This document shows positions 41,381-53,274 of a stretch of DNA of 64,000 nt, in pieces. Source of the DNA: Amborella trichopoda (Eukaryota; Streptophyta; Magnoliopsida; Amborellales; Amborellaceae); NCBI RefSeq assembly GCF_000471905.2, contig NW_006494789.1, positions 7,242,097 through 7,306,096 on the forward strand, written 5' to 3'. The notes under the pieces are model-generated. The model made no database searches. It saw only the letters and a list, made by a program, of their open reading frames with translations, and was not told the DNA's origin. The first letter of the stretch is position 1. The number at the start of each line of letters is the position of its first letter. A program made the position numbers and the translations under genes.

Positions 41381-42093
41381 CCCACCCTCTCTCTGCTTTA
41401 TTCTGTCGTCTTTCATACTCTTCTTTTCTCTTCCTATCTTCTCCCTCCTTCTTTCTTTCCCTTCTTCTCTTCTTATTCTCTCCTCATAACCTTATTTCTG
41501 CTACTCTTTCGTTCGACTAAGAAAGATGAAGATTAACCTCTCATGGTAGTCTTGTAGTCTAGCTGTAATGTTGTTGTGCCAAGGTTACTTGGTTATCGAG
41601 CCTGTTTTACTACCAAGTCAAGACAATTATCCATCAGCCTAGTCGCCGCTTTGATCCTCTCGTTTAGTTGAATTCTTCTCTCCCCCGTCTTTCCTCTCTT
41701 CTTATTTTTGAATGGGCATGTTTGTGTACGTTCATCAAAGAGGAAAAGAGTGAGGTCAGACTCACCTACTTTATAGCCTTTGCCACATATGTGTGTGATT
41801 GTAGAAAAGAAGAAAACAAGAAGAATACAAGCTATGAGAGGTGATTCCGATCCAGTTTTTTTACTAGGGGGCTTTCTTCGTGATCTAAGAGGGTGCCCAC
41901 ACGAGTCAGTCCGAGTAAGTCTCGAACCTGCCTTTAAATTCCTCTCTTATCGATTGGTAACACTTGCCCCAGTTTTCGAACGGGGTTCCCAAGAGTGCGA
42001 TCTCAAAAATGACTAGGGTCTTCCCTCAAAACCCGAGACGCGTGCCGCCTGATCCTAAAAGGATCCGAAGGGTGAGATCGAGGCACTTAACTA
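41381..42093 (+). other. E4 U5 tail
   Basis: No gene. Same conserved blocks as the E3 U5 tail ('ctactctttcgttcgactaag', 'gtgatctaagagggtgccc'). Confidence 0.7.
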
Positions 42094-42095
42094 GC

Positions 42096-42115
42096 TTGAC
42101 GACTCCACTGGGGAC
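42096..42115 (+). promoter_or_regulatory. E4 primer-binding site, tRNA-Arg type
   Basis: TTGACGACTCCACTGGGGAC, 2 nt after the LTR. One G-to-A change from the expected TGGCGACTCCACTGGGGA. Confidence 0.8.
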
Positions 42116-42356
42116 TTACTACCCCTTAGTCGGATAGTTCTTGTTTGGCTAGTTTCTTCGGTTATTATTATCTTTCATTATCTTTGCACACTTTATTATG
42201 TCTTGCGTGTTCTGTATCCCATTTATCCAGATCGGGTATTTTCTTATCCTTGTATTCGAGAATGTCCTTAAAGAACAAGTCCCTTCAACTTTGTTCCCAA
42301 CCATCCTCTTGAGCAAAGACCGCTTGTCTAGCTCCTAGGTCTTAATCTGGACTGGC

Positions 42357-42875
42357 GTGAGGTGGGACCTAAAAATGCCTCACCCCCTATGTCCTCACTC
42401 TACCGGAAACTCCACCAAGGCGCCCTACATTGGCAGCACTTCGGTTGCTCCACACAGCATGCACCGAGCCACTGGCAAGTCAATTGCCAGTCGTTTTTTT
42501 GAGGTACACCGGAAGGCTGCCAATTTCCTATCTGCAAAAGGCAAAAAAGCTGCCATTGCTTATGTGGGTCGCCGCCATATGGCTACCCCTCACATTTCTG
42601 CACCATTTCTCTCTAGCCCTAAAGGCTCATCACTTCGAGGTGGAAACCCCACGGTCTCCACCCTTTACACACACCACAAGGCTCGTGGGTTACCCACTCG
42701 AGCCACACCTCGGGGCAACCCTCCTGTAACCTCAAGATCATGTCCAAGATCGAACCTTTTAAGGCCAGATCATGTGGACGCTACTCATATGCATTGCACT
42801 GCTTGGGGAATGCCATTGCCACGCCAACCCGAGTACACAAGAGACGACCTTCTTCTCCTCCTACTCTGCACATAA
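42357..42875 (+). CDS. Leader ORF, E4 copy (172 codons, open)
   Basis: Open from the TAG upstream to TAA at 42,873; GTG at 42,357 stands at the E1 ATG. Shares with E3 PHSMHxATGKS, KAAIA, GGNPTVST, HKARGLPTRATPRGNPP. Basic, Ser/Pro/His-rich, no membrane part, no known domain. The C-terminal PEYTRDDLLLLLLCT is also in E3 in another frame. That it is fully open in this copy while gag and pol are broken fits either a short target or real past selection. Confidence 0.45.
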   Translation: MRWDLKMPHPLCPHSTGNSTKAPYIGSTSVAPHSMHRATGKSIASRFFEVHRKAANFLSAKGKKAAIAYVGRRHMATPHISAPFLSSPKGSSLRGGNPTVSTLYTHHKARGLPTRATPRGNPPVTSRSCPRSNLLRPDHVDATHMHCTAWGMPLPRQPEYTRDDLLLLLLCT

Positions 42876-43349
42876 GAACGCAGACTGTAAGGGATAAGCA
42901 TCTACCTGTTCCCTTGCAGATACTTGCTCGAGCCCGGGTTGACCCCCAGGTCTCCCGTAACCCTTCTTCAAAGCGCGCACACACGTTGCCATCACAGACG
43001 CCCTCTCGCCCTCTACTCAGGTCTCCTCATGAGTCAACCCTGCTCTGACCCACTCCTTCTTCATCGAGCAAGCCCCTTTAGACTTGGTACTCGAAGGTTT
43101 TCCCTAAGAGTACCATTCTAACCCAGCCTTGTCACTTTGGTCATGTCTCTAGAGCCCACAAGAGACCTCGAGGCATCGACCTGATGGAAGATCGAATCCT
43201 TCATCCTCCCCCACCCAAGATGATTCCAGTTCGTAGCCCTCATCTATTGTCACACCTGATGGAGACAGCTCTCTCCTGTGCAAGAAAAGCTGACCAGCAT
43301 CGACCAAGATCGCAGTTTTCGCCCGAGGTACATCAGAACCTCAAGACTA

Positions 43350-45420
43350 AACGTGATAGGAGGTGACCAAGGAAGTCAAAACAAACGACGACCATCTTCA
43401 CCTAAATTCCTTCTACCCCCTTCAGATGATGAAGCATGAAGAAAAGCTCCATGAGTCCTGTGTTGTGGTTACTGTTGTAGAAGAAGACCCAGCCACTAAA
43501 CAGCTACGGTCCCAATACCGTCATGAACTGACTCAATAGTCACGATCCCAAGACCTTTCCAGAAACAATCCAAACACAATCAGCATACAAGAGTCGAGGT
43601 CAAGCAGGGCATGCTGGCCCCCTGCTGACCGACATACCTCGTACGACCCGTCAAGCTCGCAAGCCTTCAGTTTCCACTAACATTGCCTCTCTAGAAAAAC
43701 GGTCAGTGAAATGATCATAAGCAAGCCCGATGAAGCGCAGGAGGATCGCATGAATAAGTTTGAGGATATGGTGCTCGCGATGATGGAAAAGATCGATCGT
43801 ATTGATGCTGCATGACAGTCTGCTAACCATGAGGCCAATTCCCATCACATTGATGGTGCACCTCCAAGGCAGCCCCCTCCTTCTACCTCACAGGACAATT
43901 CTATCCCCCATCCCGTCTCTCAGATAGATATTGATGCTATGGTCACCCACAGCCTAAAGAACAAACAAATCCCAGGAATACAGGGTGCAATTCCTTATCA
44001 AAGGCCATACCCCTCGTATATTGATTAATTCCTGTTTCCCTCAGATTTTAAGAAAGGGAAGTTTCCTTTATTCAATGGAACCACGTCCCCGAACCAACAT
44101 ATTGCCCACTTTAGGCAGCATGTTGAGAAACAGTGGTTGACGGGAGACTTCTTCTTCGACAGTTCAGTGAGACCCTCGATGGCCCAGCATTCAATGGTAT
44201 GCTCGACTCCCTCCAAACTCAATCTATACATGGGAGGAGATAGAGAAGTTGTTCTATCAATGCTTCTATGAGGTCTAGAGAGAGGTTCAGACCATCGAAC
44301 TTCACACTCAGACTCAAGACCTCGATGAGAATCTAGATGGAGAAACTTGGCTTCCCGTCATCCTAACCCTATGCCTGAGAAGAAAGCAGTCCAAACTTGT
44401 GTGCAGAACATGCGACCTGAAATCACTCTACATGTCGAGGCCTCTAATCCGACCTCCATGTCAGATTTGTTCTCTAAATCAGGCCGCATAGAGAGTCTAT
44501 CACGCCATCATGGGGCGACACGACAATCATCTACAAGTTCAGCAAACAACCGAGGCAATGGTAACTATCAAAATAACACAAGGCGCAGCCAACAGGAAGA
44601 AGTAATCAGTGCGGTCGTCATGGTCATTGATTCAAAGATGATGCCCTCCCAAACTTTGGACCTCTTTAAAGGAGTAAGCACAGCAAAGATAGCACCCCAA
44701 GCTGGCAAGCGACAACAATCATACAATCGGGTACCCCCACCAGCCAACCTTGATCGGGGTGATTATTTCACCAGGCACAAGAACAAGGTCGACCCCTTTG
44801 AGGAAGAACGGGTCACTGAGCTGTTTCAGTTATTATTGGAACAGAATATGATCCAGCTTTTAGAAACCAAATTCCCTAATCAGCCTGGCCTTGACACTCA
44901 GGCGAATTATTGTGCCTACCATTGGAGGATCAATCATCTTACAGATGACTGCTACATGCTGAAGGATATTATCGAGGCCTTGACTTTGAATGGTTAGATA
45001 AGACTTGAAGACTTAAAGAGAGCATTCAAGGCAGCCAAGGCCTCTCATGTCGTAGCCATTCAAGAGGAAGACGAAATGGCCAATATCTTTTACGCCTTGC
45101 TCATTATAATGCTTCAGGAAGGCATAATCACACTGAAGTAGGCAAGGCAGCCTCATCACTTTGCTAAGGGGACTGAGGATTGTTGGTGCCCATACCATCA
45201 GATAAGAGGCCATTATCTATCAGAGTGCACATGCTTCCTTGATATATTCGCAAAGAAAATGTGGGAGTGTCAGAAGTGCTACAATCTCCCTGTAAGTGAT
45301 CCCCAAGTCATTCCCTTATGGGGGCAAGAAGGTCTCACAGAGCAAGACCTTCTTATCAATGACTTGAACTTTGCAGAACCCTCGATTCCCCAGCCATGGA
45401 TAGTTTACCATGGCTGAAAT
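43350..45420 (+). pseudogene. gag: E4 gag
   Basis: The start codon region is lost by a small deletion near 43,355. N-terminal and core parts are in broken frames (43,380-44,340; core with WEEIEKLFYQCFYE). The open piece 44,347-44,997 (216 codons) runs from ASRHPNPMPEKKAVQTCVQ through an Asn/Gly/Gln-rich part, PPPANLDRGDYFTRHKNKVDP, to the first knuckle CAYHWRINHLTDDC (C-x2-H-x4-H-x4-C). After TAG at 44,995 comes the second knuckle CPYHQIRGHYLSEC at about 45,189-45,230. Two CHHC knuckles about 80 codons apart. Confidence 0.85.
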
Positions 45421-45479
45421 ATACTCAAGACCTTAAGGCGAGAAGTAGTTCACCAAGCTAGGGTTGTTCAACAGTCCAG

Positions 45480-46590
45480 CGAGATGAATCAAACATCACC
45501 TTAGAAAACCAGAAAAAGACAGGCACCAAGGTCCACTTGCCCAAGAAACAAGACGACTCAACCCACAGTTGAGCAAGAATTTCTAAGGCCCCTTCCTCCA
45601 CTGCCAACTTTACTGGACTTCATCACAGGCATGATCCTTCCTCCTTCTTCATTCTGCCAAGAAAACGTCCCCATGCCATCTCCAACTCTGCATGCGTCCA
45701 ATGAGGCTGGCGACATTAAAAGCACCCCCAACGGTCTAAGTAAGGGAAGGACTTAAAAGAGCCCCTGCACCCATCCAACCCCGGTGATGACATAAAAAGC
45801 TGCCCAAATTGGTTTGATGAGGGGAATGACTTTAAAAGTCCCCCACCTTCTAACCCTTCTCCTTCTTCTTTTCCTGCTTCTCATTCTCCCTCTTCAACGT
45901 CCCCCGTAAGTAGAATCTTGATATGCCCAGACTTCGAAGCTCTTGATCAAGAATTCAAAGGGATCAATATAAGCAGGACGCAACAGAAACGATTGAGAAA
46001 TACCGTGTACACTCAGAGGGATTCCTAACAGTTGCTGATGCCCTAACAACTAAAGCCAAGGCTGAGCCACCTTCTTCAAAGATGCACAAGAAGTCGAAGA
46101 CAAAGAAAACCCAATGGGCCCCTGACCTTGACTTCAAGTAGAGGCTGAGAGAATCGATGGTGCAATGTTTTTATTCCCAAGAGGCATGCCATATGGTACA
46201 AGTCTATGAAGCGCAAGTCACTGCGAAGAAAGCACTACAAACATCTGTGCAAGGGCAGTGTGATTCATACGAGGACACTTCACACTAGACATTTGCTAAA
46301 CCCCAAAACAAGCTCTTGCAGCCTGATTGGCTTCCCATGTTTGAGGTCGACCCTTTTGTCCCTTGATTCGAGAAAGGCACAAAAATCATGACATGCTCCG
46401 AAACCCTATTGGAGGCAGAGATGTCAGGGTCATGGGTCTCCGTGCTTGAGGTTGATGAAAAGTCCTTTGAAAATAATGATGAAGAGTTCTAAGAGGCCCC
46501 AGAAGAATGGGAAGAAGGTGGTCAGGCCACAACAGACGAACTCGAAGAAATAAATCTTGGAGATGAAGTAGATCCCAAACCCACTTTCAT
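45480..46590 (+). pseudogene. E4 gag-RT linker
   Basis: Same order as in E2 and E3: EQEFLRPLPPLPTLLDFI, acidic Ser/Pro-rich repeats, ALDQEFKGINISRT, KKSKTKK, then a Glu-rich end (about 46,470-46,590). Broken into several frames. No protease motif seen. Confidence 0.55.
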
Positions 46591-46594
46591 TTAT

Positions 46595-47340
46595 TTGAAT
46601 ATGTCTCTAAAAGAGAATGAGCATTTCACTACCTTGTTGCGAGAAAACCGTGATGTCTTTGCTTGGCATTATCATGAGATGTCCGGCTTAGACCCTCAAG
46701 TAGTAGTTCACCATCTAGGCATCGATCAAATAAGCAGGCTTTATTCGCGAAGTCAAGTACCCGAAATGGTTAGCAAATGTTGTTCCGATCAAGAAGAAGA
46801 ATGGTCAAATCAAGGTGTGTATTGACTTTTGTGATTTGAATACCGCCTGTCCCAAGGATGACTTTCCGTTGCCATTTACCGAGATGCTCATTGACTCGAT
46901 CACTCACTGTCATATATTTTCCTTCATAGATGGATTCTCCGACTATAATCAGATAAGGACGGCGTCTGAAGATGAAGAAGCCACTGCATTCTTAATTCCA
47001 AAAGGTGTCTTTTGTTACACAATGATGGCTTTTAGACTAAAGAATGCCGACGCCACATATCAAAGAGCAATGACGACCATTTTCAAAGACATGATGCATG
47101 AAGAAGCGGAATGCTATGTAGATGATTTGGTGGTAAAATTTGAAGAGGCGGATGCTCACATGCGAGACCTTGAGAAGGTGTTCGAGCGTTGCGTCTTCAT
47201 CAACTTAAAATGAACCCGCTGAAATGTGCTTTTGGCGTGCGCTCCAAAGAATTCCTGGGGTTCATCGTCAGACATCGAGGGCATGAAGTCGAGCCAGTCA
47301 AGATCAAAGCAATCCAAGAAATGTTGTCACCGACGACGCT
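46595..47340 (+). pseudogene. E4 reverse transcriptase, YVDD intact
   Basis: 46,595-46,825: RENRDVFAWHYHEMSGLDPQVVVHHLGID, then a deletion of about 90 bp (the KPVKQK...IAKLRQA segment) and a frame change. 46,815-47,213 is open: CIDFCDLNTACPKDDFPLPFTEM, FSFIDGFSDYNQI (catalytic Asp), GVFCYTMMAF, and ECYVDDLVV with both active-site Asp. Then FLGFIVRHRGHEVEPVKI. Only copy here with an intact YVDD, but the fingers region is deleted. Confidence 0.9.
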
Positions 47341-47884
47341 TTAAGAACTTCACTCCCTCCGAGGGCAACTGACATACATTCGCAAGTTCATCTCCATCCT
47401 TTCAGGTTACTGTAAACCCTTTGCGCACTGCTAAAAAAAGATGCCCCATTCATTTGGGATGAAGCATGTCTGATAGCCCTTAACGACATCAAGCATTATT
47501 TACTCAATCCTCCAATAATCTCGACACCAGTATTGGGAAGACCCCTAATTCTATATGTTACTGCTTTAGACGAGTCCCTCGGAGCATTGTTGACACGAAA
47601 CAATGAAGAAGGAAAAGAATCCTTGTTATATTACCTCAGTCGTAGGATGCAAGGGACTGAGAAGAATTATCCCCCTATTGAGAAGATGTGTCTGGCCCTG
47701 ATCTTTGCAGTACAAAGACTCCGCCATTACTTGCTCGATCATGAAGTGAAACTTGTATTGAAAGCTGATCCTATAAAGTTTCTCATGACACGCCCATGCT
47801 TGTCGAGATGCCTGGCTAAGTGGGCATTATTGCTGATGGAGTTCGACATCGCGTATGTTCCAGAAAAGGCCATCAAGGGCTAGG
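47341..47884 (+). pseudogene. E4 RNase H (gypsy type)
   Basis: Stop at about 47,342, connection part broken, then 47,533-47,883 open: LILYVTALDESLGALLTRNNEEG, YYLSRRMQGTEKNYPPIEKMCLALIFAVQRLRHYLL, KADPIKFLMTRPCLSRCLAKWALLL. TAG at 47,881 replaces the Gln of QALAEFL. Confidence 0.85.
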
Positions 47885-48425
47885 CCTTGGCTGAGTTTCT
47901 CGCAGTACACCATGTATTGGCAGAATCTCCTCTATCAAGAGACCTCCCTAATGAAGAAGTATTATGTGCTGACCTTGCTCTTTTGTGGGAGTTGTACTTC
48001 GATGGAGCCTTCCAATCAGATCGAGGAGGTGCCGGAGTAGTATTCCTAAGTCCGAGAGGAGGAATATTGCCACTTTCTTTCTCTGTGGCTCAAGTCGCTT
48101 CACATAATGAGGCAGAATATCAGGCCCTTATAATCGGACTGAAGATATCCTTCGACCTCGACTTGAAGCTTCTCAAGATCTATGATGACTCTGGGTTGGT
48201 TATCCTACAGCTCAAAGGGATTTATGATGTGAGAAAAAACACTCTCAACGCTTATCACGATACTGCATAATCGTATATGGCTCAATTTGAGGATGTATCC
48301 TCATCAGGGTTGATGCTAGTCTGGGTGGCAAAATGGAGACACATCGAACTAAGAACTGAGGTTGATGTAGATGATGAGCGAAATATCCTCCCCGAGTGCC
48401 TTCCTTATCCATTTGGAGCAAAGAA
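47885..48425 (+). pseudogene. E4 second, archaeal-type RNase H (aRNH), best copy
   Basis: Open 47,887-48,270 (127 codons). Catalytic residues visible: Asp39 in YFDGA, Glu77 in NEAEYQAL, Asp101 in IYDDSG. GGAGVVFLSPRGG and QLKGIYDVRKNT are typical. After TAA at 48,268 (Gln in relatives) the domain continues, SYMAQFEDV...VAKWRHIELRTEVDVDDE, to 48,425. This domain between RNase H and integrase marks the Tat lineage. Confidence 0.85.
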
Positions 48426-48499
48426 GTAATCAAGATAGACCAAGAAATAGCACAGAGTTAAGCAGCTAAGGGTCAAAACCAAGAACCAAATTCTTTGAC

Positions 48500-49694
48500 C
48501 CAATGTGTGTAGAAATTGAGCAGGTAGAAGATTGGAGAGTACCCATCACCAGTTTCCTAAAGCATGGAAGGCTCCGGGAAGATCATACCGAACGCAACAA
48601 CATACTATGAATGTCAAAAAAGGATACCCTCCTTGAGGGAGTTGCTCTCTTCAGACGGTCGTTTGACAGAATTCTTCTTAGATGCGTCTATATGAATGAC
48701 TATATAGGTTCGGATACTAAGTTCCATGAATGAGTATGTAGGTTGGAATACTATTGGCCTTCCATGATTGCCGATTATTTAAACTATGCTAAAAAGTGCC
48801 AAGTATGCGAGATACACTCCAACCTGGTTCACCAGCCTTCAGAGCCCTTACACCCTATGGTTGCATCGTGGCCCTTCTCACAATGGGGTATGCACATTGT
48901 AGGGCCTATTAACCCTCCTTCCGCAACTGATCATGTTTTTATCGTAGATGCAACAAATTATTTCTCTAAGTGAGCTGAAGCGGTCCCCCTTAAGCAGGTT
49001 CTTGGGACAGCGGTTGCCTACTTTATTCGACATCATATCATATACCACTTTGGGGTGTTCGACTGGCTTATATCTGAAAATAACCCTCAATTTGGGAGTC
49101 ATCACATCGATCGCTTAGTTAACCAATTTGGTTTCAGATGGAGGTAGTCCTCTGTACTATGTTTTAAGAAATTCCGTATCAAAAACAAGGAAGAACTGGC
49201 ATGAGAAGCTTCCTGAAGCACTATGGACTTGTTGTACTACTACGTGAAATGCTACTAATTCCATTCCTTATTCTTTGGTTTATGGGGGTGAAGCAGTTTT
49301 ACCTCTCAAACTACAAATCCCTTCACTGTGAGTGGCGATCCACCAAGGAATAACCGAAGATGAGAGAGCTAAGCTCAGGTATCAAGAATTGGACGCCCTC
49401 GATGAAAAGAGGTTAGAGGCTCAATAAAGCCTTGAATTCAACCAAGGGAGAATGAAGAGGGCTTTCGACAAAGCTGTCAAAGTCCGCTCATTCACCAGTG
49501 GTGATCTAGCCTTAGCAGTCAAAAGACCTATTGTTATGCACGGTCGGCATACAGAGAAGTTTGAGCCTAAGTGGAAAGGTCCCTTTATAGTCGAAAAGCT
49601 CTCGCTCAATGGAGCCTATATATTGACACGTCCTGATGGAGACGAGGCGATGCCTCCTATCAATGGATGATACTTAAAGAAGTACTATCCGTAA
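48500..49694 (+). pseudogene. E4 integrase, catalytic residues lost
   Basis: 48,743-48,973 has YYWPSMIADYLNYAKKCQVCEIHS (CxxC kept), but the upstream HSGICGLH part is deleted. The first catalytic Asp reads His (WGMHIVGPIN), the second Asp reads Glu (LISENNPQF), and the Glu segment is deleted between about 49,145 and 49,150. C-terminal 49,452-49,670 is open: FDKAVKVRSFTSGDLALAVKRPIVMHGRH, EPKWKGPFIVEKL. Confidence 0.85.
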
Positions 49695-50175
49695 TATGTA
49701 CTCAAAAGAAGGGACCCAACAGAAAATAAGCAAGATGGTCCAAACAAAATTCTAACTCTTTTTATTATAGTAAAAATGAGTTACAAAAAGCCCATTACTA
49801 GGGGAGGTTACAAGTCTCTTGCATCTGAGGAAAAGAGGACAGTTACAAAACAAAACTTATACTTTTGCTCTTGCATCGGAGGATAAAAGAATGGTTAGAG
49901 GCCAAAACAAATGCCTACACCACGACGAAGAAGCAAACCCACGAAAGAAAGGCTTTCCTCATGAAGAAGAAGAAAAACCACTTGGAGAGTTCGCTCTAAT
50001 TCATCTGACGAGTAAGAGGATGGTTACAGGCCAGAAGACAAAGCAGAGCCACTCCAAGTAGCTAGCTTCAGTCCACCAGACGTGTATGTCAAACATACAA
50101 GTTAGGTATCTCACTCAACCTGTACATCAAATATACAATGAAGGATTCAATCGATGTATGTATCAAACATACAAA
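49695..50175 (+). repeat. E4 3' region: short direct repeats after integrase
   Basis: Counterpart of E3 23,274-23,765: 'aagaggatggttacaggcc', 'gtatgtcaaacatac' units. Confidence 0.6.
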
Positions 50176-50403
50176 GAGGACTGCCCTGGTAAGGAACTGG
50201 CCAATGACGGAAAGCGTACTCTATTCACAGTGGATGCCCTTCCATAGAACAACATGGACCTCATTGTTGTGCTGAAGGATTCGGCTTCCAACATGAATCA
50301 CAAGACACGCCTTACCATCATTCACTACTTTTGCCTGGCCTATGAGCATCGTCGTATGTAGCTCGTCGCTGAGCCTCGCAAATCCCGCGTAACTTACTGC
50401 CAT
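50140..50403 (-). pseudogene. Antisense ORF in the 3' region, E4 copy
   Basis: Minus strand open from 50,403 to TAG at 50,221 (60 codons), then in-frame readable codons (LSVIGQFLTR, VCLIHTS) to about 50,140. Shares VGSRILQH, EVHVVL and KGIHCE with E2 and E3. TAG sits where E2 has Gln, again a deamination-type stop. Confidence 0.4.
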
Positions 50404-50449
50404 AAGTGAGCATCACTCTCTGCACCATGATAAGCCACATGTGCTGATG

Positions 50450-50660
50450 AGTGCCGGCTATGTCCTCCAAAGGTCAGCGCCAGTTGTGCTCCTTTCCCCT
50501 ACCACCGATTGCCTTTCTTGTGGTTTGGTGGCGGTTGAGTCAGCACTCCAAAGGTCAGTGTCGGATGTGCTCCTTACCCCTAGCACTAGTTGCCTTTCTT
50601 GAGGTCCAACGCTGTTGAGTCAGCACCCAAAACCATCAGTGCCGGTTGCCCCAGTGCCAC
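50450..50660 (+). repeat. E4 core repeat block 1
   Basis: Copies of 'aggtcagYgYcRgttgtgctcc' and 'accRattgcctttcttg' with core AGCGCCAGTTG. Confidence 0.65.
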
Positions 50661-51080
50661 TACACTTCTATTAGCTCCGGCCCAATCACACTGTCGCTTC
50701 GCTAGACTCCTCGTTTCAATGCCTAAGTTTTCACACCTACTTAATGGTCGAACAATTTTAGGAGGGAATTGTACGCCTCCTCTGTGACGATTCACCTCCA
50801 CGACGGTTTACCCCCTACAAACGGTACACCTTCCACAATGGTCCACCTCTCGTAACTGTTCGTCTCCCACCAGATTTTTGCTACATGGCCGAAAAACCTA
50901 CTAAAAAATGTTCCCGCCTATGTTTTTGGCTTGGAAAACATCAATACCTCACAAAACATTTCTGCAAACTTCTTTAAGCAACTTAAAATCTCTTAAAAAC
51001 TACTAAAAACCTGTAATAGTGTCAAAAAGTTGCGACAGTCTTAAGGAAACTACTTAAAAACTCTCGAGAAAACTCTCAAA

Positions 51081-51412
51081 ATGTGCAAAAATGATCACAG
51101 TTTCACTTCCCATCTTTTCTACCGAAAACCACTGCAGTCCGAACCTCTTCCCCTCACTGAAAAATTTCCTGTGCTAAAAATCTCTCCTTGCAACTTCGCC
51201 AAATTCTTGGCAAAAACATCGCCGACAAGCTTTCCTGCAAAACCTACCTGGAATACCACTATTGGCTTAGAACCTTCCCTGCAAAACCTTTGTTAGAGTC
51301 CCACTGCTTTCTGGAACTTCAACCAACCACTCTCTCCCCACTGTTAAGGAAATTTTTGAGTAAGTTTTCTTACCCTTGGTGAAAAAGTGAGGGAAAACAA
51401 GATTTTACCCCA
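51081..51412 (+). other. E4 counterpart of the E3 sense extra ORF, broken
   Basis: Frames 51,081-51,296 and 51,188-51,382 together cover the segment; the end 'TTLSPLLRKFLSKFSYPW' is the counterpart of the E3 'TLSSLLKK' end but shifted. No product. Confidence 0.3.
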
Positions 51413-51419
51413 TTACATA
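51413..51419 (-). promoter_or_regulatory. Antisense TATA block, E4, degraded
   Basis: Minus strand CTATGTAATGGGGTAAAATC; one change in the TATATAA core and one in the G run compared with E2 and E3. Confidence 0.35.
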
Positions 51420-51529
51420 GACCACACTACCCTCAAATACCCTTCACAAACTGGGAATTCTAGTCATGTCCAAGGGAAGCCAAGGGACAATGAGCTGGGT
51501 CGGGCTTTGACTCGAGGCTCGAGGTAACT

Positions 51530-51850
51530 CTCATCGATCCATCCCCAGCGCCAGTTGATGTAACCCCAGGTGAATTTCAAACAACCCTAACTCCGGGTAT
51601 GTTTTCATAACAACCCTAGCGCCAGCTGACTTAGCGCCGGGTGTGTTTCCAAAACAATCAGCGCCAGTTGACTTGACGCCGGGTGTGTTTTCAAACTACC
51701 CTAGCACCAGTTGATTTTGTGCTGGGTGTGTTTCCAAATGATTTAACACTGGTTGACATCGTGCTGATTGTGTTCAAACAATATCACAGGTCGTTCACAT
51801 CGTCAGCTGAGTCCTTAACAACTCAATGCCGGTTGTGTTTTTAAGAACTC
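51530..51850 (+). repeat. E4 core repeat block 2
   Basis: Six to seven units such as 'agcgccagttgactt...gccgggtgtgttttcaaa'. Confidence 0.7.
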
Positions 51851-51939
51851 AGCCCCAGTTGAATACTTCCAAGAAACCACTAGCGCTACACAGGGCACCG
51901 GCCGTATTTCAAGCAGCCTATTGTCACCTACTCCAGGTT

Positions 51940-52330
51940 GAAGTAGCACTTATTTTTAGTGGGGTTGCACCCAAGTCGTGGCCTATCATCCTCATTGATG
52001 TTGCACCCAAATTGTGGCCTATCATCCCTAATGGAATTACGAGCTATCCCTCATTCCCATAAGAGTCACACCCATATTGCAGCTCATTATCCCCAATGAA
52101 GTTAGGGTCATTCTTACCTCTTCACTTTTCGATGGGTCTGTTTCACACCAAGCTATCTTCCCAGGGAGTAAGCTTATCGCCCTAAGCCCTAGTGAAGACC
52201 GCCTCTGTTGGCCATCATTCATTAGGTCACCATTTTCATTTGAGCCCTTTGCTTGTGCATGGCGTTAACCATTTTATTCCTAGAGTGTCGGATTGCCATC
52301 CACAAACCTAATCCCCAAAGAGCTCCACCT
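51940..52330 (+). repeat. E4 repeats complementary to the PBS
   Basis: Motifs ATCCCTAATGGAATT (about 52,024), TATCCCCAATGAAGTTAGG (about 52,088) and AATCCCCAAAGAGCTCC (about 52,310), same register as E3 25,395-25,800. Confidence 0.5.
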
Positions 52331-52344
52331 ACATGGCGACCCAT

Positions 52345-52512
52345 ACAATGGTCTTAGCTGCATGACCCTAAATTGCACAGCTATGGTCCAAACTATATGA
52401 CCTTAAACTGTAGCGGAGGTCTAGTTGCACGACTTTAAACCGCACGGCCCTAGTTGTATGACTTTTAACTACATAACCACGGTCCAACTGTATGACATTA
52501 AATCATAGTAAC
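52345..52512 (+). repeat. E4 minisatellite, first units
   Basis: About five units ('tgcatgaccctaaattgcac', 'ctatatgaccttaaactgtag') before E5 cuts in. Confidence 0.8.
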
Positions 52513-53274
52513 AGGTTAAGTGCCCCGATCTCGCATTTCGGATCTTGGATGATTGGGCGGCACACGTTTCGGGTTTTGAGAGAAGACTCGAGACATTTTT
52601 GAGATCGATCTCTCTGGAACCGCATTCGAAAACGAAGGAAGGTGTTACCAAATGGTGAGAGAGGAATTTTAAAGTGGATTATGGACTTGTGCGGGCTGGC
52701 TCGCGTGGGCACCCTCTTAGATCATGAAGAAAGCCCCTCAGTAATGAAACTGGTTCAGAATCGCCTCCCTTGGCACGTATTCTTCCTATTTTTTGCAATC
52801 ACACACATATATGGCAAAGGTTATAAGACAAGTGGGTCAAACCTCACCCTTTTCCTCTTTGATGAACGTACACAGGCATGTACATTCAAAAAGAAGAAGA
52901 GAAGGAAGTCAGAGGAGAGAAGAGTTCGACTGAGCGAGAGGATCAAGCTAGCCAGTAATTGGCTTGATGTGGTAGAAAAATGGGCTCGATATTAAAACTG
53001 GCTCACAGGACCACTACTAGATGTCATTGTCAATATCGACCAGCTAAGCACGATGGTCAGTTTGTCATGGCAATAAAGTGGGCCCAGTAATCCTAGCGCA
53101 ACAACATTACGACTAGATGATAGGACCTCCATGAGAGGCTAACCTCAATCCCTCTTAGTCAAACGAAAGAATAATAGAGTGGTGGTTATGGGGGAAGCAA
53201 TGAGGTAAGAGAAGAAGGGAACAAATTGAAGAAAGGAGAAGAGAAGAGAGGATAAAACAGAGAGGGAAGGAAGA

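Larger units (their letters stand above)
38829..42093 (+). repeat. E4 5' LTR (about 3.27 kb)
   Basis: Start 'actctgaacatatttttcagcacc' is the decayed TGTTTGAACATATTTTT; ends CACTTAACTA. Collinear with the E3 5' LTR. Confidence 0.8.
38829..52512 (+). mobile_element. E4: Tat-lineage element inserted in the E2 gag, cut by E5 in its 3' region
   Basis: 5' LTR, PBS, leader ORF, gag, linker, RT, RNase H, aRNH, integrase and 3' region as far as the minisatellite, where E5 begins. The exact left base is uncertain by about 8 nt, since 'gtcatttcac' stands between the last gag match and the first LTR match. The best preserved coding copy of the window. Confidence 0.8.
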
